From Leptolyngbya sp. O-77 (lineage in GTDB: Bacteria; Cyanobacteriota; Cyanobacteriia; Elainellales; Elainellaceae), in contig NZ_AP017367.1 in the NCBI RefSeq assembly GCF_001548395.1, positions 1-64,000 on the forward strand: a stretch of 64,000 bases of DNA. The letters are read 5' to 3'. Position 1 is the first letter of the stretch, and each line of letters starts with the position of its first letter. The translations under genes and the position numbers were made by a program. Under the pieces are notes generated by a model. That model did no database searches, was not told the DNA's origin, and worked only from the letters and a program-made list of their open reading frames with translations. This document shows, piece after piece, positions 8,430-17,717 of the stretch.

Positions 8430-10076
8430 ATGACTACTGCTGAACCTATCTGGATCTACGACACGACCCTACGCGACGGGGCCCAGCGAGAAGGGCTGTC
8501 GCTTTCCCTAGAAGACAAGCTGCGAATCGCCCACCAGCTTGACCAGATGGGCATTCCCTTTATCGAAGGCGGCTGGCCAGGGGCCAACCCCAAAGACGTA
8601 CAGTTTTTCTGGCAAATCAAGGAAGAACCGCTGTCTCAGGCGGAAATTGTGGCCTTCTGTTCTACTCGCCGACCGGGGCGCACCGCGGCCGAAGACCCGA
8701 TGCTGCAACCGATTTTGTCGGCGGGGACGCGCTGGGTGACGGTGTTTGGCAAGTCGTGGGATCTGCACGTCGTCGAGGGACTGAAGACGACGCTGGACGA
8801 AAACCTGGAGATGATCCGCGATACGCTGAGCTATTTCCGCAGCCAGGGGCGGCGCGTGATCTATGATGCAGAGCATTGGTTTGACGGGTATCGGCAAAAT
8901 CCTGACTATGCGCTGGAAACACTGGGCGCGGCGATCGCCGGAGGGGCAGAATGGCTCGTCCTCTGTGACACCAACGGCGGCACGCTGCCCCAAGATGTGG
9001 CCACGATTACCCGCGCTGTTTCAAAATATATTGTCAATCACTGGGCTAGCCACCCGCTCGACCCCGATCGCCCTGCCCCGCAAATCGGCATCCATACCCA
9101 CAATGACTCTGGCACGGCGGTGGCCAACGCTCTGGCGGCTGTGGGCGAGGGCGCACGCATGGTACAGGGCACGATCAACGGCTACGGCGAGCGCTGCGGC
9201 AATGCCAACTTATGTACGCTAATCCCCAATCTTCAGCTAAAGCTGGGCTATACCTGCGTCCGCGAAGAGCAACTGGCCAAGCTGACTGATACCAGCCGTC
9301 TGATTAGCGAAATTGTGAACCTGGCCCCAGACGACCACGCGCCGTTTGTGGGACTCTCTGCCTTTGCCCACAAGGGCGGCATCCACGTCAGCGCCGTAGA
9401 GCGCAACCCGCTGACCTACGAACACATCCGCCCAGAGCAGGTGGGCAACCGCCGCCGCATTGTAATCTCTGACCAAGCAGGACTGAGCAACGTGCTGGCC
9501 AAGGCCCGCAGCTTCGGGATTGAGCTAGAAAAAGACGACCCCACCTGTCGCCATATTTTGCAGCACTTGAAAACGCTGGAAAACGAAGGGTATCAGTTTG
9601 AGGCGGCGGAGGCCAGCTTCGAGCTACTGATGCGGGAGGCGCTGGGGCAGCGGCAGCAATTCTTTGAGCTACAGGGTTTTCAGGCGCGGTGTGATATGGC
9701 TCCAGAGATGAACAATGGTAGCTCCTACGCGCTGGCAACGATTAAGGTTCGCATTCACGGTAAAGACTATCTGGAGGCGGCTGAGGGGAATGGCCCTGTG
9801 TCGGCGCTGGATGCGGCGCTGCGGAAGGCGCTGGTGAATGTCTATCCAGCGATCGCCCAGTTCCACCTGACAGATTATAAAGTGCGAATTTTGGATGGCG
9901 GCGCGGGGACTTCTGCCAAAACCCGTGTGCTGGTGGAGTCGAGCAACGGACACCAGCGCTGGACAACGGTGGGTGTGTCTACCAACATCATTGAAGCGTC
10001 CTACCAGGCGGTGGTGGAGGGGCTGGAGTATGGGCTGCTGCTACAAAATCAGGCGAAGGCAGTGCTAAGCACCTGA
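8430..10076 (+). CDS. cimA: (R)-citramalate synthase
   Basis: Condenses pyruvate with acetyl-CoA to citramalate, the first step of the threonine-independent isoleucine route found in many cyanobacteria. The 548-residue product has the HMG-CoA lyase-like TIM barrel with the metal-site motif TTLRDGAQREG, the HTHNDSGTAVANALAAV motif and NGYGERCGNANL, followed by a linker region (GGIHVSAVERNP) and a C-terminal LeuA-type regulatory domain (about 410-540), the site of isoleucine feedback in the family. SFEL and RILDGGAGTSAKTRV are typical of the CimA branch rather than LeuA. The ATG at 8430 is chosen over the TTG at 8418 because the family N-terminus follows it closely. It is a single gene with no obvious partner. 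Confidence 0.9.
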   Translation: MTTAEPIWIYDTTLRDGAQREGLSLSLEDKLRIAHQLDQMGIPFIEGGWPGANPKDVQFFWQIKEEPLSQAEIVAFCSTRRPGRTAAEDPMLQPILSAGTRWVTVFGKSWDLHVVEGLKTTLDENLEMIRDTLSYFRSQGRRVIYDAEHWFDGYRQNPDYALETLGAAIAGGAEWLVLCDTNGGTLPQDVATITRAVSKYIVNHWASHPLDPDRPAPQIGIHTHNDSGTAVANALAAVGEGARMVQGTINGYGERCGNANLCTLIPNLQLKLGYTCVREEQLAKLTDTSRLISEIVNLAPDDHAPFVGLSAFAHKGGIHVSAVERNPLTYEHIRPEQVGNRRRIVISDQAGLSNVLAKARSFGIELEKDDPTCRHILQHLKTLENEGYQFEAAEASFELLMREALGQRQQFFELQGFQARCDMAPEMNNGSSYALATIKVRIHGKDYLEAAEGNGPVSALDAALRKALVNVYPAIAQFHLTDYKVRILDGGAGTSAKTRVLVESSNGHQRWTTVGVSTNIIEASYQAVVEGLEYGLLLQNQAKAVLST

Positions 10077-10161
10077 ATCAGAAACTCAGCCGCTCTGGCA
10101 GGAATGAGTCCTATTTCTATAAATCTTCGTCATACTGATGAAAAAACGGGGTTTTGCCTCC

Positions 10162-11034
10162 ATGCCCACGTTGATTTCATTCCAGTCTTGCCGCCACGGT
10201 GTCGGCAGAACCAATCTGACGGCAAACTTGGCAGCTTGCATTGCCACCCAGGGCTATCGTGTGGGCGTGTTGGATGCCGATGGCGCTATGCCAGGAATTC
10301 ATGCCTTGTTTGGTCGAACGGCTGCGTTAGACGATCTGGCAATTAATCAGGACGTGTGGCGCGAGTGGCCGAGTGGTGATGCATCGGGCGATCGCCCCCT
10401 CCCCAGTGCTTCCAATGCAATCCCCATCGGCGCAGGCATGTTGCTGCTGCTAGGAGGCGACCTGTGTCTGGTGCCCCCAGACCTGCGGGTGCGAGATGTG
10501 CAGCGGTGTCTTCAGCAGGGCTATGACCCCGACCCTCTGGGGCAGGGCCTCCGCACCGTAGCAGAGCGACTGGAGCTAGAGTTCCTGCTCATCGACACCT
10601 ACCCCGAACTGGACGAAGGCACGATGCTCTGGATGGCAGTGTCCGATGCAGTCGTTTTGGTGCTGGGGCTGGATGCGACCGAGTTTCAAAACCTGGCCGT
10701 GCGGATGGACATTGCCCACACGCTGGAAGTCCCTCAAGTCTGGCTATTGGCTAACCAGGTGCCGCCTGCCTATGGGCTGGGGGAAGTCTGGCGCAAGTTG
10801 GAGCATAGCTATGGCAAGGCCCTGATTGGCGTTTTGCCGATGGTGAATGAAATGCTAGCGCTGGGCAGCAGTGGGCTGTTTTACTCGACCTATCCCGACC
10901 ATCCGCTCAGTCTTGCGCTAGAGGCGATCGCCCAGCAGTTGATCAAAGCGCCTGTGATCAAAGCACCCCTGCCTATCGGTCAGTTGCAATCTGTTTCTGC
11001 CGACTTGCCGCCAGATCCCAAATTTATAGATTAA
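10162..11034 (+). CDS. ParA/MinD-family ATPase-like protein with altered P-loop
   Basis: Predicted cytoplasmic protein of 290 residues related to ParA/MinD ATPases. The start region reads SFQSCRHGVGRTNLTANLA where the family has KGGxGKT/S. The GKT lysine is replaced by Arg, and the first P-loop lysine position is also not Lys. The rest of the fold is recognisable: VGVLDADGAMPGIHALFG (switch I and Walker A' region), LLIDTYPELDEGTMLW (Walker B) and VWLLANQVP. Cyanobacteria have a branch of such proteins starting with a similar HSxRxGTGKSNLTANLA phrase, so this may be a diverged member. ATP hydrolysis should be weak or absent if the Arg is real. The ATG at 10162 is favoured because the first strand follows at once; 10138 is possible. 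The gene stands alone. Confidence 0.75.
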   Translation: MPTLISFQSCRHGVGRTNLTANLAACIATQGYRVGVLDADGAMPGIHALFGRTAALDDLAINQDVWREWPSGDASGDRPLPSASNAIPIGAGMLLLLGGDLCLVPPDLRVRDVQRCLQQGYDPDPLGQGLRTVAERLELEFLLIDTYPELDEGTMLWMAVSDAVVLVLGLDATEFQNLAVRMDIAHTLEVPQVWLLANQVPPAYGLGEVWRKLEHSYGKALIGVLPMVNEMLALGSSGLFYSTYPDHPLSLALEAIAQQLIKAPVIKAPLPIGQLQSVSADLPPDPKFID

Positions 11035-11100
11035 GCACTAGTAGGCACTAATAGGCACTAAACAGAATCCAGCACGAAACGTACTCCAGCACGAAACGTA

Positions 11101-11448
11101 CTATTGAAGCGCAAGGGCGATCGCAAATAATCCGTCCGTGTTGGGTTGCAGCGGCTCCACACGCACCACGGCATCCAAATTTAGCGGGCCGTAGACGTGG
11201 GGAAAGTGGCGGCCAACGGGCACGCCCGCTACCTCGTCATACTGAAGCGGAGACTGGAGGCGATCGCCCTCAATCCATAACAGCACCAACTCCGTCTGCC
11301 CCACAAAGAAAGTATTCGCCACCCAGTTAATTTGCGCTGCGGTGGAACAGTGCATAAAGCCCTCTGCGTCCAAACTGGGGTCCCGATATTCGCCCAACGC
11401 CTGGGCCCGCTGCCATTGGGGTTGAGTCGTAATATGGAATAGGAGCAT
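11101..11448 (-). CDS. DUF952 family protein
   Basis: Cytoplasmic protein of 115 residues, recognisable as DUF952 from FHITTQPQWQ near the start, EGFMHCSTAAQI in the middle and FPHVYGPLNLDAVV near the end. The His and Cys/Ser residues in these motifs are typical of this fold, which resembles an RNA 2'-phosphotransferase or ADP-ribosyltransferase-like domain. No biochemical role is established for the family. The 70-bp spacer before it (plus strand, 11042-11102) contains two tandem duplications (10-bp and 17-bp units). Length is normal. Confidence 0.85.
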   Translation of the reverse strand: MLLFHITTQPQWQRAQALGEYRDPSLDAEGFMHCSTAAQINWVANTFFVGQTELVLLWIEGDRLQSPLQYDEVAGVPVGRHFPHVYGPLNLDAVVRVEPLQPNTDGLFAIALALQ

Positions 11449-11524
11449 AGGCAGGCACTAGAAAACGTGACAGAAAACCACAGGATGGACGAGTGAGATG
11501 CCTTCGAGAACCGAACTCCAAGAC

Positions 11525-14305
11525 TCACCCACGCCCGCTTGCCACCTGAATGACCTGAAACAGCGCCGATTCTTCGACCGCGCCAAACGCATCGACGGGG
11601 GTCAGCGGTGCCAGACAGGGAAACACCGTCAGCCCTGGCACGCGGTTGGCAGATTGGGTCGTTTCCGGGGTGAGGGTAATCATCGGCACGGTACTCAGCA
11701 CCGTATGTTCATAGAGATGATTGAAATAGTCCGTGGGATCGGGCAGGCTGCCTTCTAGCACAACCACATGGGGCTTCCAGACCCGCGCCAGCAAATCTGC
11801 CTGGTCGAGATCACTCACCTCCACCACCCGGTAGGGGTAGCTGTGCAGTAGCTCCGACACACTAGGGCCGTTGGCAGCCAGCGACTGAGGTGACAAACGT
11901 AAGTGCAGCACGGTCAGGCGGGTGGCGGGGAGCGGCGACAACTCATCCGGTGTCTGGGTCGCTTCCAGAATGCTCTTGCGAAGAGACTCAAGATAAATGG
12001 GGTGACTGAGGCAAGCGCTAGCTCCATAGGCGATCGCCCTCGGTTTTTCCTCCGTGCTGCCGCTCCAGATGACGGGCGTGGCGCGAGTGTCGAGGCCGGC
12101 CTTGAGCAGCGTTAGCACGTCCCAGCCCGACAGCAGCGGCAGATTCGGGTTCAAAATCACCAGCGCAGGCTGGAGCCGCCGCACTTTTTCCAGGGCTTCG
12201 GTGCCGCTGCGGGCGATCGCCACCCGATAGCCCAACTGGCGCAAACCAGCATCCAACACCTCAATGCGAGCTGTACCCGATTCGGCTACCAGCACGAGCC
12301 GCTGCTGGAGCCTGCGGGATACCTTGAGCGGCGGCTTTGTCGGGTGAGGCTGCAAATCTCTGGGCAGCAGCAGCGTAAAGCGACTGCCCTTACCTTCCTC
12401 AGAAACAAACGTGATGTCGCCACCGTGCAGGTGGGCAATGCGCTGCGTCAGCACCAATCCCAGCCCTGTGCCTTCAAACCGCCGCGTTAAGGGATTTTCA
12501 AGCTGCTGAAATTTTTGGAAGATGAGGTGCTGCTTGTCCGCCGCGATGCCAATGCCCGTATCCCAGACAGTAAAAGCCACCCAGTCATCCCAGGTGGCAA
12601 CCTCTAGCCCGACTTTGCCCGTCGTCGGCGTAAACTTGAGCGCGTTGGAGAGCAGGTTGGTCAGCATTTGCCGCAACCGCAGGTCATCCGCTGTCATTTC
12701 GCTCAGCCCTGGCTGAATGCTCAGGCTAAATTCTGGTTCTTCGAGCGTCTCGGCAGCTTTTCCGGCTTCAGACACAGAGACTTCCTGATGAAGCTGGCGG
12801 GCCTGCTCATAGGCTCGATGACAGAGAGAAGCTAGCTCGACGGATTCCAGATTTAGCTCAAGCTGCCCGGTTTCAATCCGGGTCAGATCCAGAATGTCGT
12901 TCACAATCAGCGTCAGGTGGCGACCGCTCTGATAAATCAGTTGGGCATAGCGGGCCTGGCGATCGTTCAGAGGCCCAACTAGCTGCTCCTTAAGCAGGCT
13001 CGATAGACCCAGCACTGCGGTCAGCGGGGTTTTTAGCTCGTGGCTAATGCAGGATAAGAACTCGTCCTTGAGGCGGTTAAGCTGGGCCAGGTCAGCAGTT
13101 TTTGCGGCCAACTCTCGCGCCATCTGGTGCTGCTCGGTTACGTCTTGAGCCATCACCAGCCAGAGGGTATGGAGGTCTGGTGTGCTGCTTTTGCCCAACG
13201 AGAACCGGGTGAGTTGCCAGACGCAATCAGGAAAATATTCCTCGTCGGGGCTATCAGAAAGGACATCCTGGGGATGAAGATGGCGCGGCCAAGGCGAGGG
13301 CGGCAGGGTAGAAACGCGGTTAGGAGGGGTTGATGTTGGCTCTTTGGGAACTTGCTGGTGCAGCGTATGGGCTTTTTGAGTAGGGCTATGGGTGAGACTA
13401 TGGGCGGGGCTGTGGGTCTGCCACACTGCCGAGGGTTTTGGCGATCGCCCCGTAGATGGGCCTGCTCCAAGATGGCAAAACGGCGGCAGCCGCACCTCCA
13501 CCTGGGCAACCCCGGCCGCCTCCATTGCGGCGATCGCCTCCAGCACTCTCGGTTCTTCACCAATGTCCTGCTGCCAGCCCTGGCTACAGGCGACTGTTCC
13601 ACGATCCGCTTGCCACAAGAGCATGGGTACAGGCAGCCCCTCGACCAGCCCCCTCAGCCCCGTCCCCAGCGATGTTTCACCCTGAGCAAGCGGAGCCGGG
13701 TGTCGGGGTCGCCCTGAGGGTGGCGAGACGGCCGTTCCAACCGCAATTCGCCAGGGGCGATGGCCCGCGCCCTTGCCGGTTCCGACTGCGGGCAGTCTGG
13801 AGGCATCTAAAGGCGGCGGTTTGTCGAACTGCGATGCTGGAGCGGTCAGAGAGTCGGGAAAGGCAGACGCAGACTGCTCATCGACCTGCGCGGGCAACAC
13901 GGCAAAATGTCGCCAAAAGGCGATCGCATCCACTGTGCCTAGCACCTTGCCTGCCTCATCCACCAGCACCCACGGCGGATCGCTGGCATGGAGCCAATGC
14001 CATCCCTCGGTCACCGCCCAATCGGCTGGCAGCACCGTCATGGGTTGTAGCAGCGCAGGATGTTCGATCAGCAGGTCTTCCAGGCTCATGTCTGGCGGTG
14101 GAGCCAACTCTGCGGGCAAGTCTAGATGCAGGAGCGACAGGATACGGCTGATTTGCAGCCGACCCAATGGCAACCCTTGCTCATCGATGGCGATCGCCTC
14201 GCCGGTCTCTTGCTGCTGACAGTGCGCCATCAGCCCAATGAGCGTCTCTTTTATAGAGACTTGCACCGCTGGTTCCAAAAAATCGCGCAATCGAGGAATG
14301 GGCAT
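11525..14305 (-). CDS. Hybrid-type sensor histidine kinase with degenerate receivers, divergent from kaiA
   Basis: A 926-residue protein. The N-terminus (about 1-145) looks like a pair of CBS domains (GEAIAIDEQGLPLG, WVLVDEAGKVLG). A low-complexity linker and a diverged PAS-like region follow. The kinase core has the H box FLSCISHELKTPLTAVLG with His422, N box LRQMLTNLLSNALKF, G1 DTGIGI and G2 GTGLGLVL. The first receiver-like domain has lost its catalytic residues: the acidic pair reads VAES, the phospho-acceptor is Asn in ILNPNLPLLSGW, and the conserved Lys is His in LSHPI. A second C-terminal receiver-like segment has Glu in VVLEGSLPD. These are pseudo-receivers, as in the clock kinase CikA, but there is no GAF domain. 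It is transcribed away from kaiABC from a shared 250-bp region. No transmembrane segments are seen. Confidence 0.85.
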   Translation of the reverse strand: MPIPRLRDFLEPAVQVSIKETLIGLMAHCQQQETGEAIAIDEQGLPLGRLQISRILSLLHLDLPAELAPPPDMSLEDLLIEHPALLQPMTVLPADWAVTEGWHWLHASDPPWVLVDEAGKVLGTVDAIAFWRHFAVLPAQVDEQSASAFPDSLTAPASQFDKPPPLDASRLPAVGTGKGAGHRPWRIAVGTAVSPPSGRPRHPAPLAQGETSLGTGLRGLVEGLPVPMLLWQADRGTVACSQGWQQDIGEEPRVLEAIAAMEAAGVAQVEVRLPPFCHLGAGPSTGRSPKPSAVWQTHSPAHSLTHSPTQKAHTLHQQVPKEPTSTPPNRVSTLPPSPWPRHLHPQDVLSDSPDEEYFPDCVWQLTRFSLGKSSTPDLHTLWLVMAQDVTEQHQMARELAAKTADLAQLNRLKDEFLSCISHELKTPLTAVLGLSSLLKEQLVGPLNDRQARYAQLIYQSGRHLTLIVNDILDLTRIETGQLELNLESVELASLCHRAYEQARQLHQEVSVSEAGKAAETLEEPEFSLSIQPGLSEMTADDLRLRQMLTNLLSNALKFTPTTGKVGLEVATWDDWVAFTVWDTGIGIAADKQHLIFQKFQQLENPLTRRFEGTGLGLVLTQRIAHLHGGDITFVSEEGKGSRFTLLLPRDLQPHPTKPPLKVSRRLQQRLVLVAESGTARIEVLDAGLRQLGYRVAIARSGTEALEKVRRLQPALVILNPNLPLLSGWDVLTLLKAGLDTRATPVIWSGSTEEKPRAIAYGASACLSHPIYLESLRKSILEATQTPDELSPLPATRLTVLHLRLSPQSLAANGPSVSELLHSYPYRVVEVSDLDQADLLARVWKPHVVVLEGSLPDPTDYFNHLYEHTVLSTVPMITLTPETTQSANRVPGLTVFPCLAPLTPVDAFGAVEESALFQVIQVASGRG

Positions 14306-14555
14306 AGCACCAAGCCAGAACGCCGGGTCGGTGAGCGCTGTAAACTGAACCCACTCAACCCCATAGACTCATTATCGTGGTGTCATCCAGGGATTGAAAA
14401 CATTTGCTCCGATAACTAGTGTTAAACTTCTAACATTGGTCTAAATATTGCGTTTCTCGAAGATCTTGTCCTAAGAATCATACCTTATTTACAGAGTTCT
14501 TCAAAACTTTTGACATCCTCACTGACCTGCTCATCGCGATCCCTGACTCAAGCCC
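14306..14555. promoter_or_regulatory. Divergent regulatory spacer between the histidine kinase gene and kaiA
   Basis: This 250-bp AT-rich spacer must carry the start signals for both the leftward kinase gene and the rightward kaiABC genes. I cannot name promoter boxes with confidence. An in-frame stop at 14544 shows that kaiA cannot start further upstream. Confidence 0.5.
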
Positions 14556-15461
14556 TTGCTCTCTCTCTGTGCGTTAATCTACCCCCAGAGCCTGCTCCCT
14601 TCACTCTTGCAGGTCTGGCAAAGCGATATGATGGTCGGGGGCGATCGCTCTCGATGTCAGGTCACGTCTTTCCACCAACTCGACCTATTTTTAGACTACG
14701 TTCAGCGTGAAAAGCGTCAGGTCGACTGTCTGCTGTTTGAGAACAACCCCGACCTCAAAACAGCCCTCTCTCAGCTTCGCCAGAGGAGTATCTTTCTACC
14801 TGCCATTGTGTTGGAGCCAGAACCCTTCCAGCCCGCGCCCTCTGCCGATGCAATTTCCGACGAACTGCTCAAAGAAGCCGATGCCTTTGCCTATCACTCG
14901 GCGATTTTACACGTCCCAGTAACCCAGTTCTCCGAGCTAGAACATCTAACCGAAAAGGCGATCAACCAATTCCTCAAGCTATCTGCGACCCCCTCCAGTC
15001 CATCTCTGTCCACCACCAGTCGGGTCAGCACGCTTGCGACCCATTCCTCTCTGATTCAGCAGCAGCGTCGTCTCTCTGAGAAGTTGAGCGAACGCCTGGG
15101 ATACCTGGGGGTCTACTACAAGCGTAATTCCGCAAACTTCCTTCGACACATGCCCCCCCCAGAGCGGCAGGAATTTTTGGAACAACTAAAGGCCGAATAC
15201 CGAGAGATCATTCTCCGCTACTTTATAGAAGACTCACAGCTCAACGAAAAAATCGATAACTTCGTGAACCTGGCATTTTTTGCCGACGTGCCAGTGGCGC
15301 AGGTCGTTGAGATTCATATGGAGTTAATGGATGAGTTTGCCAAACAGCTCAAACTGGAGGGACGCAACGACGAAATTCTGCTTGACTATCGGCTGACTTT
15401 GATTGATGTGATTGCCCATTTATGCGAAATGTATCGCCGCTCGATTTCTCGCGAAGCCTGA
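14556..15461 (+). CDS. kaiA: Circadian clock protein KaiA (TTG start)
   Basis: Stimulates KaiC autophosphorylation by binding the KaiC C-terminal tail. The 301-residue product has the N-terminal pseudo-receiver domain (about 1-135; [22 protein letters not shown]) and the C-terminal four-helix KaiC-binding domain (about 180-301; [33 protein letters not shown]), joined by a variable Ser/Thr/Pro linker. It is full length, unlike the short KaiA of some filamentous species. An in-frame TGA at 14544 precedes a TTG at 14556 whose first residues ([11 protein letters not shown]) align with the usual MLSxxAI start, so a TTG start is chosen. The next ATG (14628) would remove the first strand and helix. 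kaiB follows after 95 bp. Confidence 0.93.
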   Translation: MLSLCALIYPQSLLPSLLQVWQSDMMVGGDRSRCQVTSFHQLDLFLDYVQREKRQVDCLLFENNPDLKTALSQLRQRSIFLPAIVLEPEPFQPAPSADAISDELLKEADAFAYHSAILHVPVTQFSELEHLTEKAINQFLKLSATPSSPSLSTTSRVSTLATHSSLIQQQRRLSEKLSERLGYLGVYYKRNSANFLRHMPPPERQEFLEQLKAEYREIILRYFIEDSQLNEKIDNFVNLAFFADVPVAQVVEIHMELMDEFAKQLKLEGRNDEILLDYRLTLIDVIAHLCEMYRRSISREA

Positions 15462-15556
15462 ACCCGCTGAACCTTGCTGGCTCGTTGCAAATCTCGCTAT
15501 CTATCCGCCCAGGTTTATATCAATATTCTTTATTCGATTGCCTTTCCCATCAACCT

Positions 15557-15871
15557 ATGAGTCCCCTAAGAAAGACCTACATCCTCAAGCTCTACGTTGC
15601 CGGGAATACTCCGAACTCCGTGCGGGCGCTGAAAACCCTGAACCACATCCTGGAGAATGAGTTTCAGGGGGTCTACGCGCTCAAAGTGATTGACGTGCTG
15701 AAGAACCCCCAGCTTGCCGAAGAAGATAAAATTCTGGCAACGCCGACTCTGGCTAAGATTCTGCCGCCCCCCGTCCGCAAGATCATTGGCGATTTGTCTG
15801 ACCGAGAAAAAGTCTTGATCGGCCTTGACCTTCTGTATGATGAATTGGGTGAAGAGGAAGCAGAAATCTAG
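15557..15871 (+). CDS. kaiB: Circadian clock protein KaiB
   Basis: Fold-switching, thioredoxin-like clock protein of 104 residues that binds the KaiC CI ring and sequesters KaiA at night. The sequence is canonical: [61 protein letters not shown] and [11 protein letters not shown], with an acidic C-terminal tail. The start is ATG 15557; an in-frame open stretch back to 15422 overlaps kaiA and lacks homology. It lies between kaiA and kaiC, the conserved order. The gap to kaiC is 221 bp, room for a separate promoter. Confidence 0.96.
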   Translation: MSPLRKTYILKLYVAGNTPNSVRALKTLNHILENEFQGVYALKVIDVLKNPQLAEEDKILATPTLAKILPPPVRKIIGDLSDREKVLIGLDLLYDELGEEEAEI

Positions 15872-16092
15872 AGTGTCTGGGATTTCTGGGGGGTGCTGGC
15901 TGCGTTTTTACCGGACTGGCTGCGTTTTTAGACCGCGTGCGGGGATGGGCGATCGCCCGTCTACACGGCTACCCGTGTCTTCTAAAGCTGCCTCCTCAGT
16001 CCCCATCGATTCCAGCAGCAAACCTCATTGAATCTTCGTTTCGAGTTTTCAAGGTTTCTAAAAGTTTCTAAATTTTTGGTAGATATCTGGGT
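15872..16092 (+). promoter_or_regulatory. kaiB-kaiC spacer with a repeated 15-bp unit
   Basis: This spacer holds two copies of CTGGCTGCGTTTTTA (15896-15910 and 15916-15930) five bases apart, one HIP1 octamer and an AT-rich stretch just before kaiC. No clear promoter or terminator is identified. Confidence 0.45.
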
Positions 16093-17658
16093 ATGAACGA
16101 TTCGAGTCAGACTGGACAGCAGCAGAACGGCGCGGCTCTCATGGGTGTCCAGAAGATTCGCACCATGATTGAGGGCTTTGACGACATCAGCAACGGCGGG
16201 CTGCCAGTCGGACGCGCCACGCTCGTTAGCGGCACCTCTGGGACTGGCAAAACCCTCTTTGCAGTGCAGTTCCTCTACAACGGCATTACTCACTTCGACG
16301 AAGCGGGCATCTTCGTCACCTTTGAAGAAGCCCCTGCTGACATCATCAAAAACGCCTACAGCTTTGGCTGGGATCTGCAAAAGCTGATCGACGACGGCAA
16401 GCTGTTCATCCTCGATGCCTCGCCCGATCCCGAAGGGCAGGAAGTCGTCGGCAACTTTGACCTATCGGCCCTGATCGAACGGATTCAATACGCCATCCGC
16501 AAATACAAAGCCAAGCGCGTCTCAATCGACTCGGTAACGGCTGTGTTTCAGCAATATGCCGCTGTCTCGGTCGTGCGGCGCGAAATCTTTCGCCTGGTGG
16601 CTCGCCTCAAGCAGGTCGGCGCAACCACCATCATGACGACAGAGCGCGTTGATGAATATGGCCCCGTTGCCCGCTTTGGGGTCGAAGAGTTTGTCTCTGA
16701 CAATGTGGTGATTGTGCGGAACGTGCTGGAGGGCGAACGCCGCCGCCGCACGATAGAGATCCTGAAACTGCGCGGCACCACCCACATGAAGGGCGAGTAT
16801 CCCTTTACCATTACCAATCAGGGCATCAATATCTTCCCGCTGGGAGCCATGCGCCTGACGCAGCGCTCCTCCAATGCCCGCGTGTCGTCTGGTGTGGCAA
16901 CGCTGGATTCGATGTGTGGCGGCGGCTTTTTCAAAGACTCAATCATCCTGGCAACAGGGGCAACAGGGACGGGCAAGACGCTGCTGGTCAGCATGTTTTT
17001 GCAAAATGCCTGTCAGAACGGCGAACGCGCCATTCTGTTTGCCTATGAAGAGTCGCGGGCGCAGCTTTCGCGCAACGCCTATTCCTGGGGTATCGACTTT
17101 GAAGACCTGGAGCAGCGTGGCCTGCTGAAAATCATCTGCGCCTATCCCGAATCGGCGGGTCTGGAAGACCACCTGCAAATCATTAAGTCAGAAATTGCCG
17201 AATTCAAGCCGTCGCGCATTGCCATCGACTCGCTCTCCGCTCTGGCGCGGGGCGTGAGCAATAATGCGTTTCGGCAGTTTGTGATCGGCGTGACGGGCTA
17301 TGCCAAGCAGGAGGAGATTACGGGCTTCTTTACCAACACCACAGATCAGTTCATGGGGTCGCACTCGATTACCGATTCCCACATTTCCACGATTACAGAC
17401 ACGATTTTGATGCTGCAATATGTGGAGATTCGCGGCGAAATGTCTCGCGCCATTAACGTGTTCAAGATGCGTGGCTCCTGGCATGACAAGGGCATCCGCG
17501 AATATATCATCAGCGAGAATGGGCCAGAGATTAAGGACTCGTTCCGCAACTTTGAGCGGATCATCAGCGGCTCGCCGACACGCATCTCGGTAGACGAGAA
17601 GAATGAGCTATCGCGGATTGTGCGGGGCTTCCAGGAAAAGAGCGACGGCGAAGTTTAG
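16093..17658 (+). CDS. kaiC: Circadian clock ATPase/kinase KaiC
   Basis: Core clock protein of 521 residues with two RecA-like domains that forms a hexamer and has ATPase, autokinase and autophosphatase activity. CI carries the P-loop GTSGTGKT (47-54) with catalytic Glu pair in FVTFEE; CII carries GATGTGKT (about 289-296) with FAYEES. Phosphorylation sites Ser432 and Thr433 lie in DSHISTITDT, equivalent to S431/T432 of Synechococcus. The A-loop and tail end IISGSPTRISVDEKNELSRI and then VRGFQEKSDGEV, the KaiA-binding segment. The ATG at 16093 gives the usual short N-terminal extension. The length is typical and no lesion is seen. A 10-bp unit is repeated three times after the stop (17660-17689). 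Confidence 0.97.
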   Translation: MNDSSQTGQQQNGAALMGVQKIRTMIEGFDDISNGGLPVGRATLVSGTSGTGKTLFAVQFLYNGITHFDEAGIFVTFEEAPADIIKNAYSFGWDLQKLIDDGKLFILDASPDPEGQEVVGNFDLSALIERIQYAIRKYKAKRVSIDSVTAVFQQYAAVSVVRREIFRLVARLKQVGATTIMTTERVDEYGPVARFGVEEFVSDNVVIVRNVLEGERRRRTIEILKLRGTTHMKGEYPFTITNQGINIFPLGAMRLTQRSSNARVSSGVATLDSMCGGGFFKDSIILATGATGTGKTLLVSMFLQNACQNGERAILFAYEESRAQLSRNAYSWGIDFEDLEQRGLLKIICAYPESAGLEDHLQIIKSEIAEFKPSRIAIDSLSALARGVSNNAFRQFVIGVTGYAKQEEITGFFTNTTDQFMGSHSITDSHISTITDTILMLQYVEIRGEMSRAINVFKMRGSWHDKGIREYIISENGPEIKDSFRNFERIISGSPTRISVDEKNELSRIVRGFQEKSDGEV

Positions 17659-17717
17659 AGCAGTTTTATGCAGTTTTACGCAGTTTTAGGCTAGGTATTG
17701 CGCGTTGAGCAAATCTT

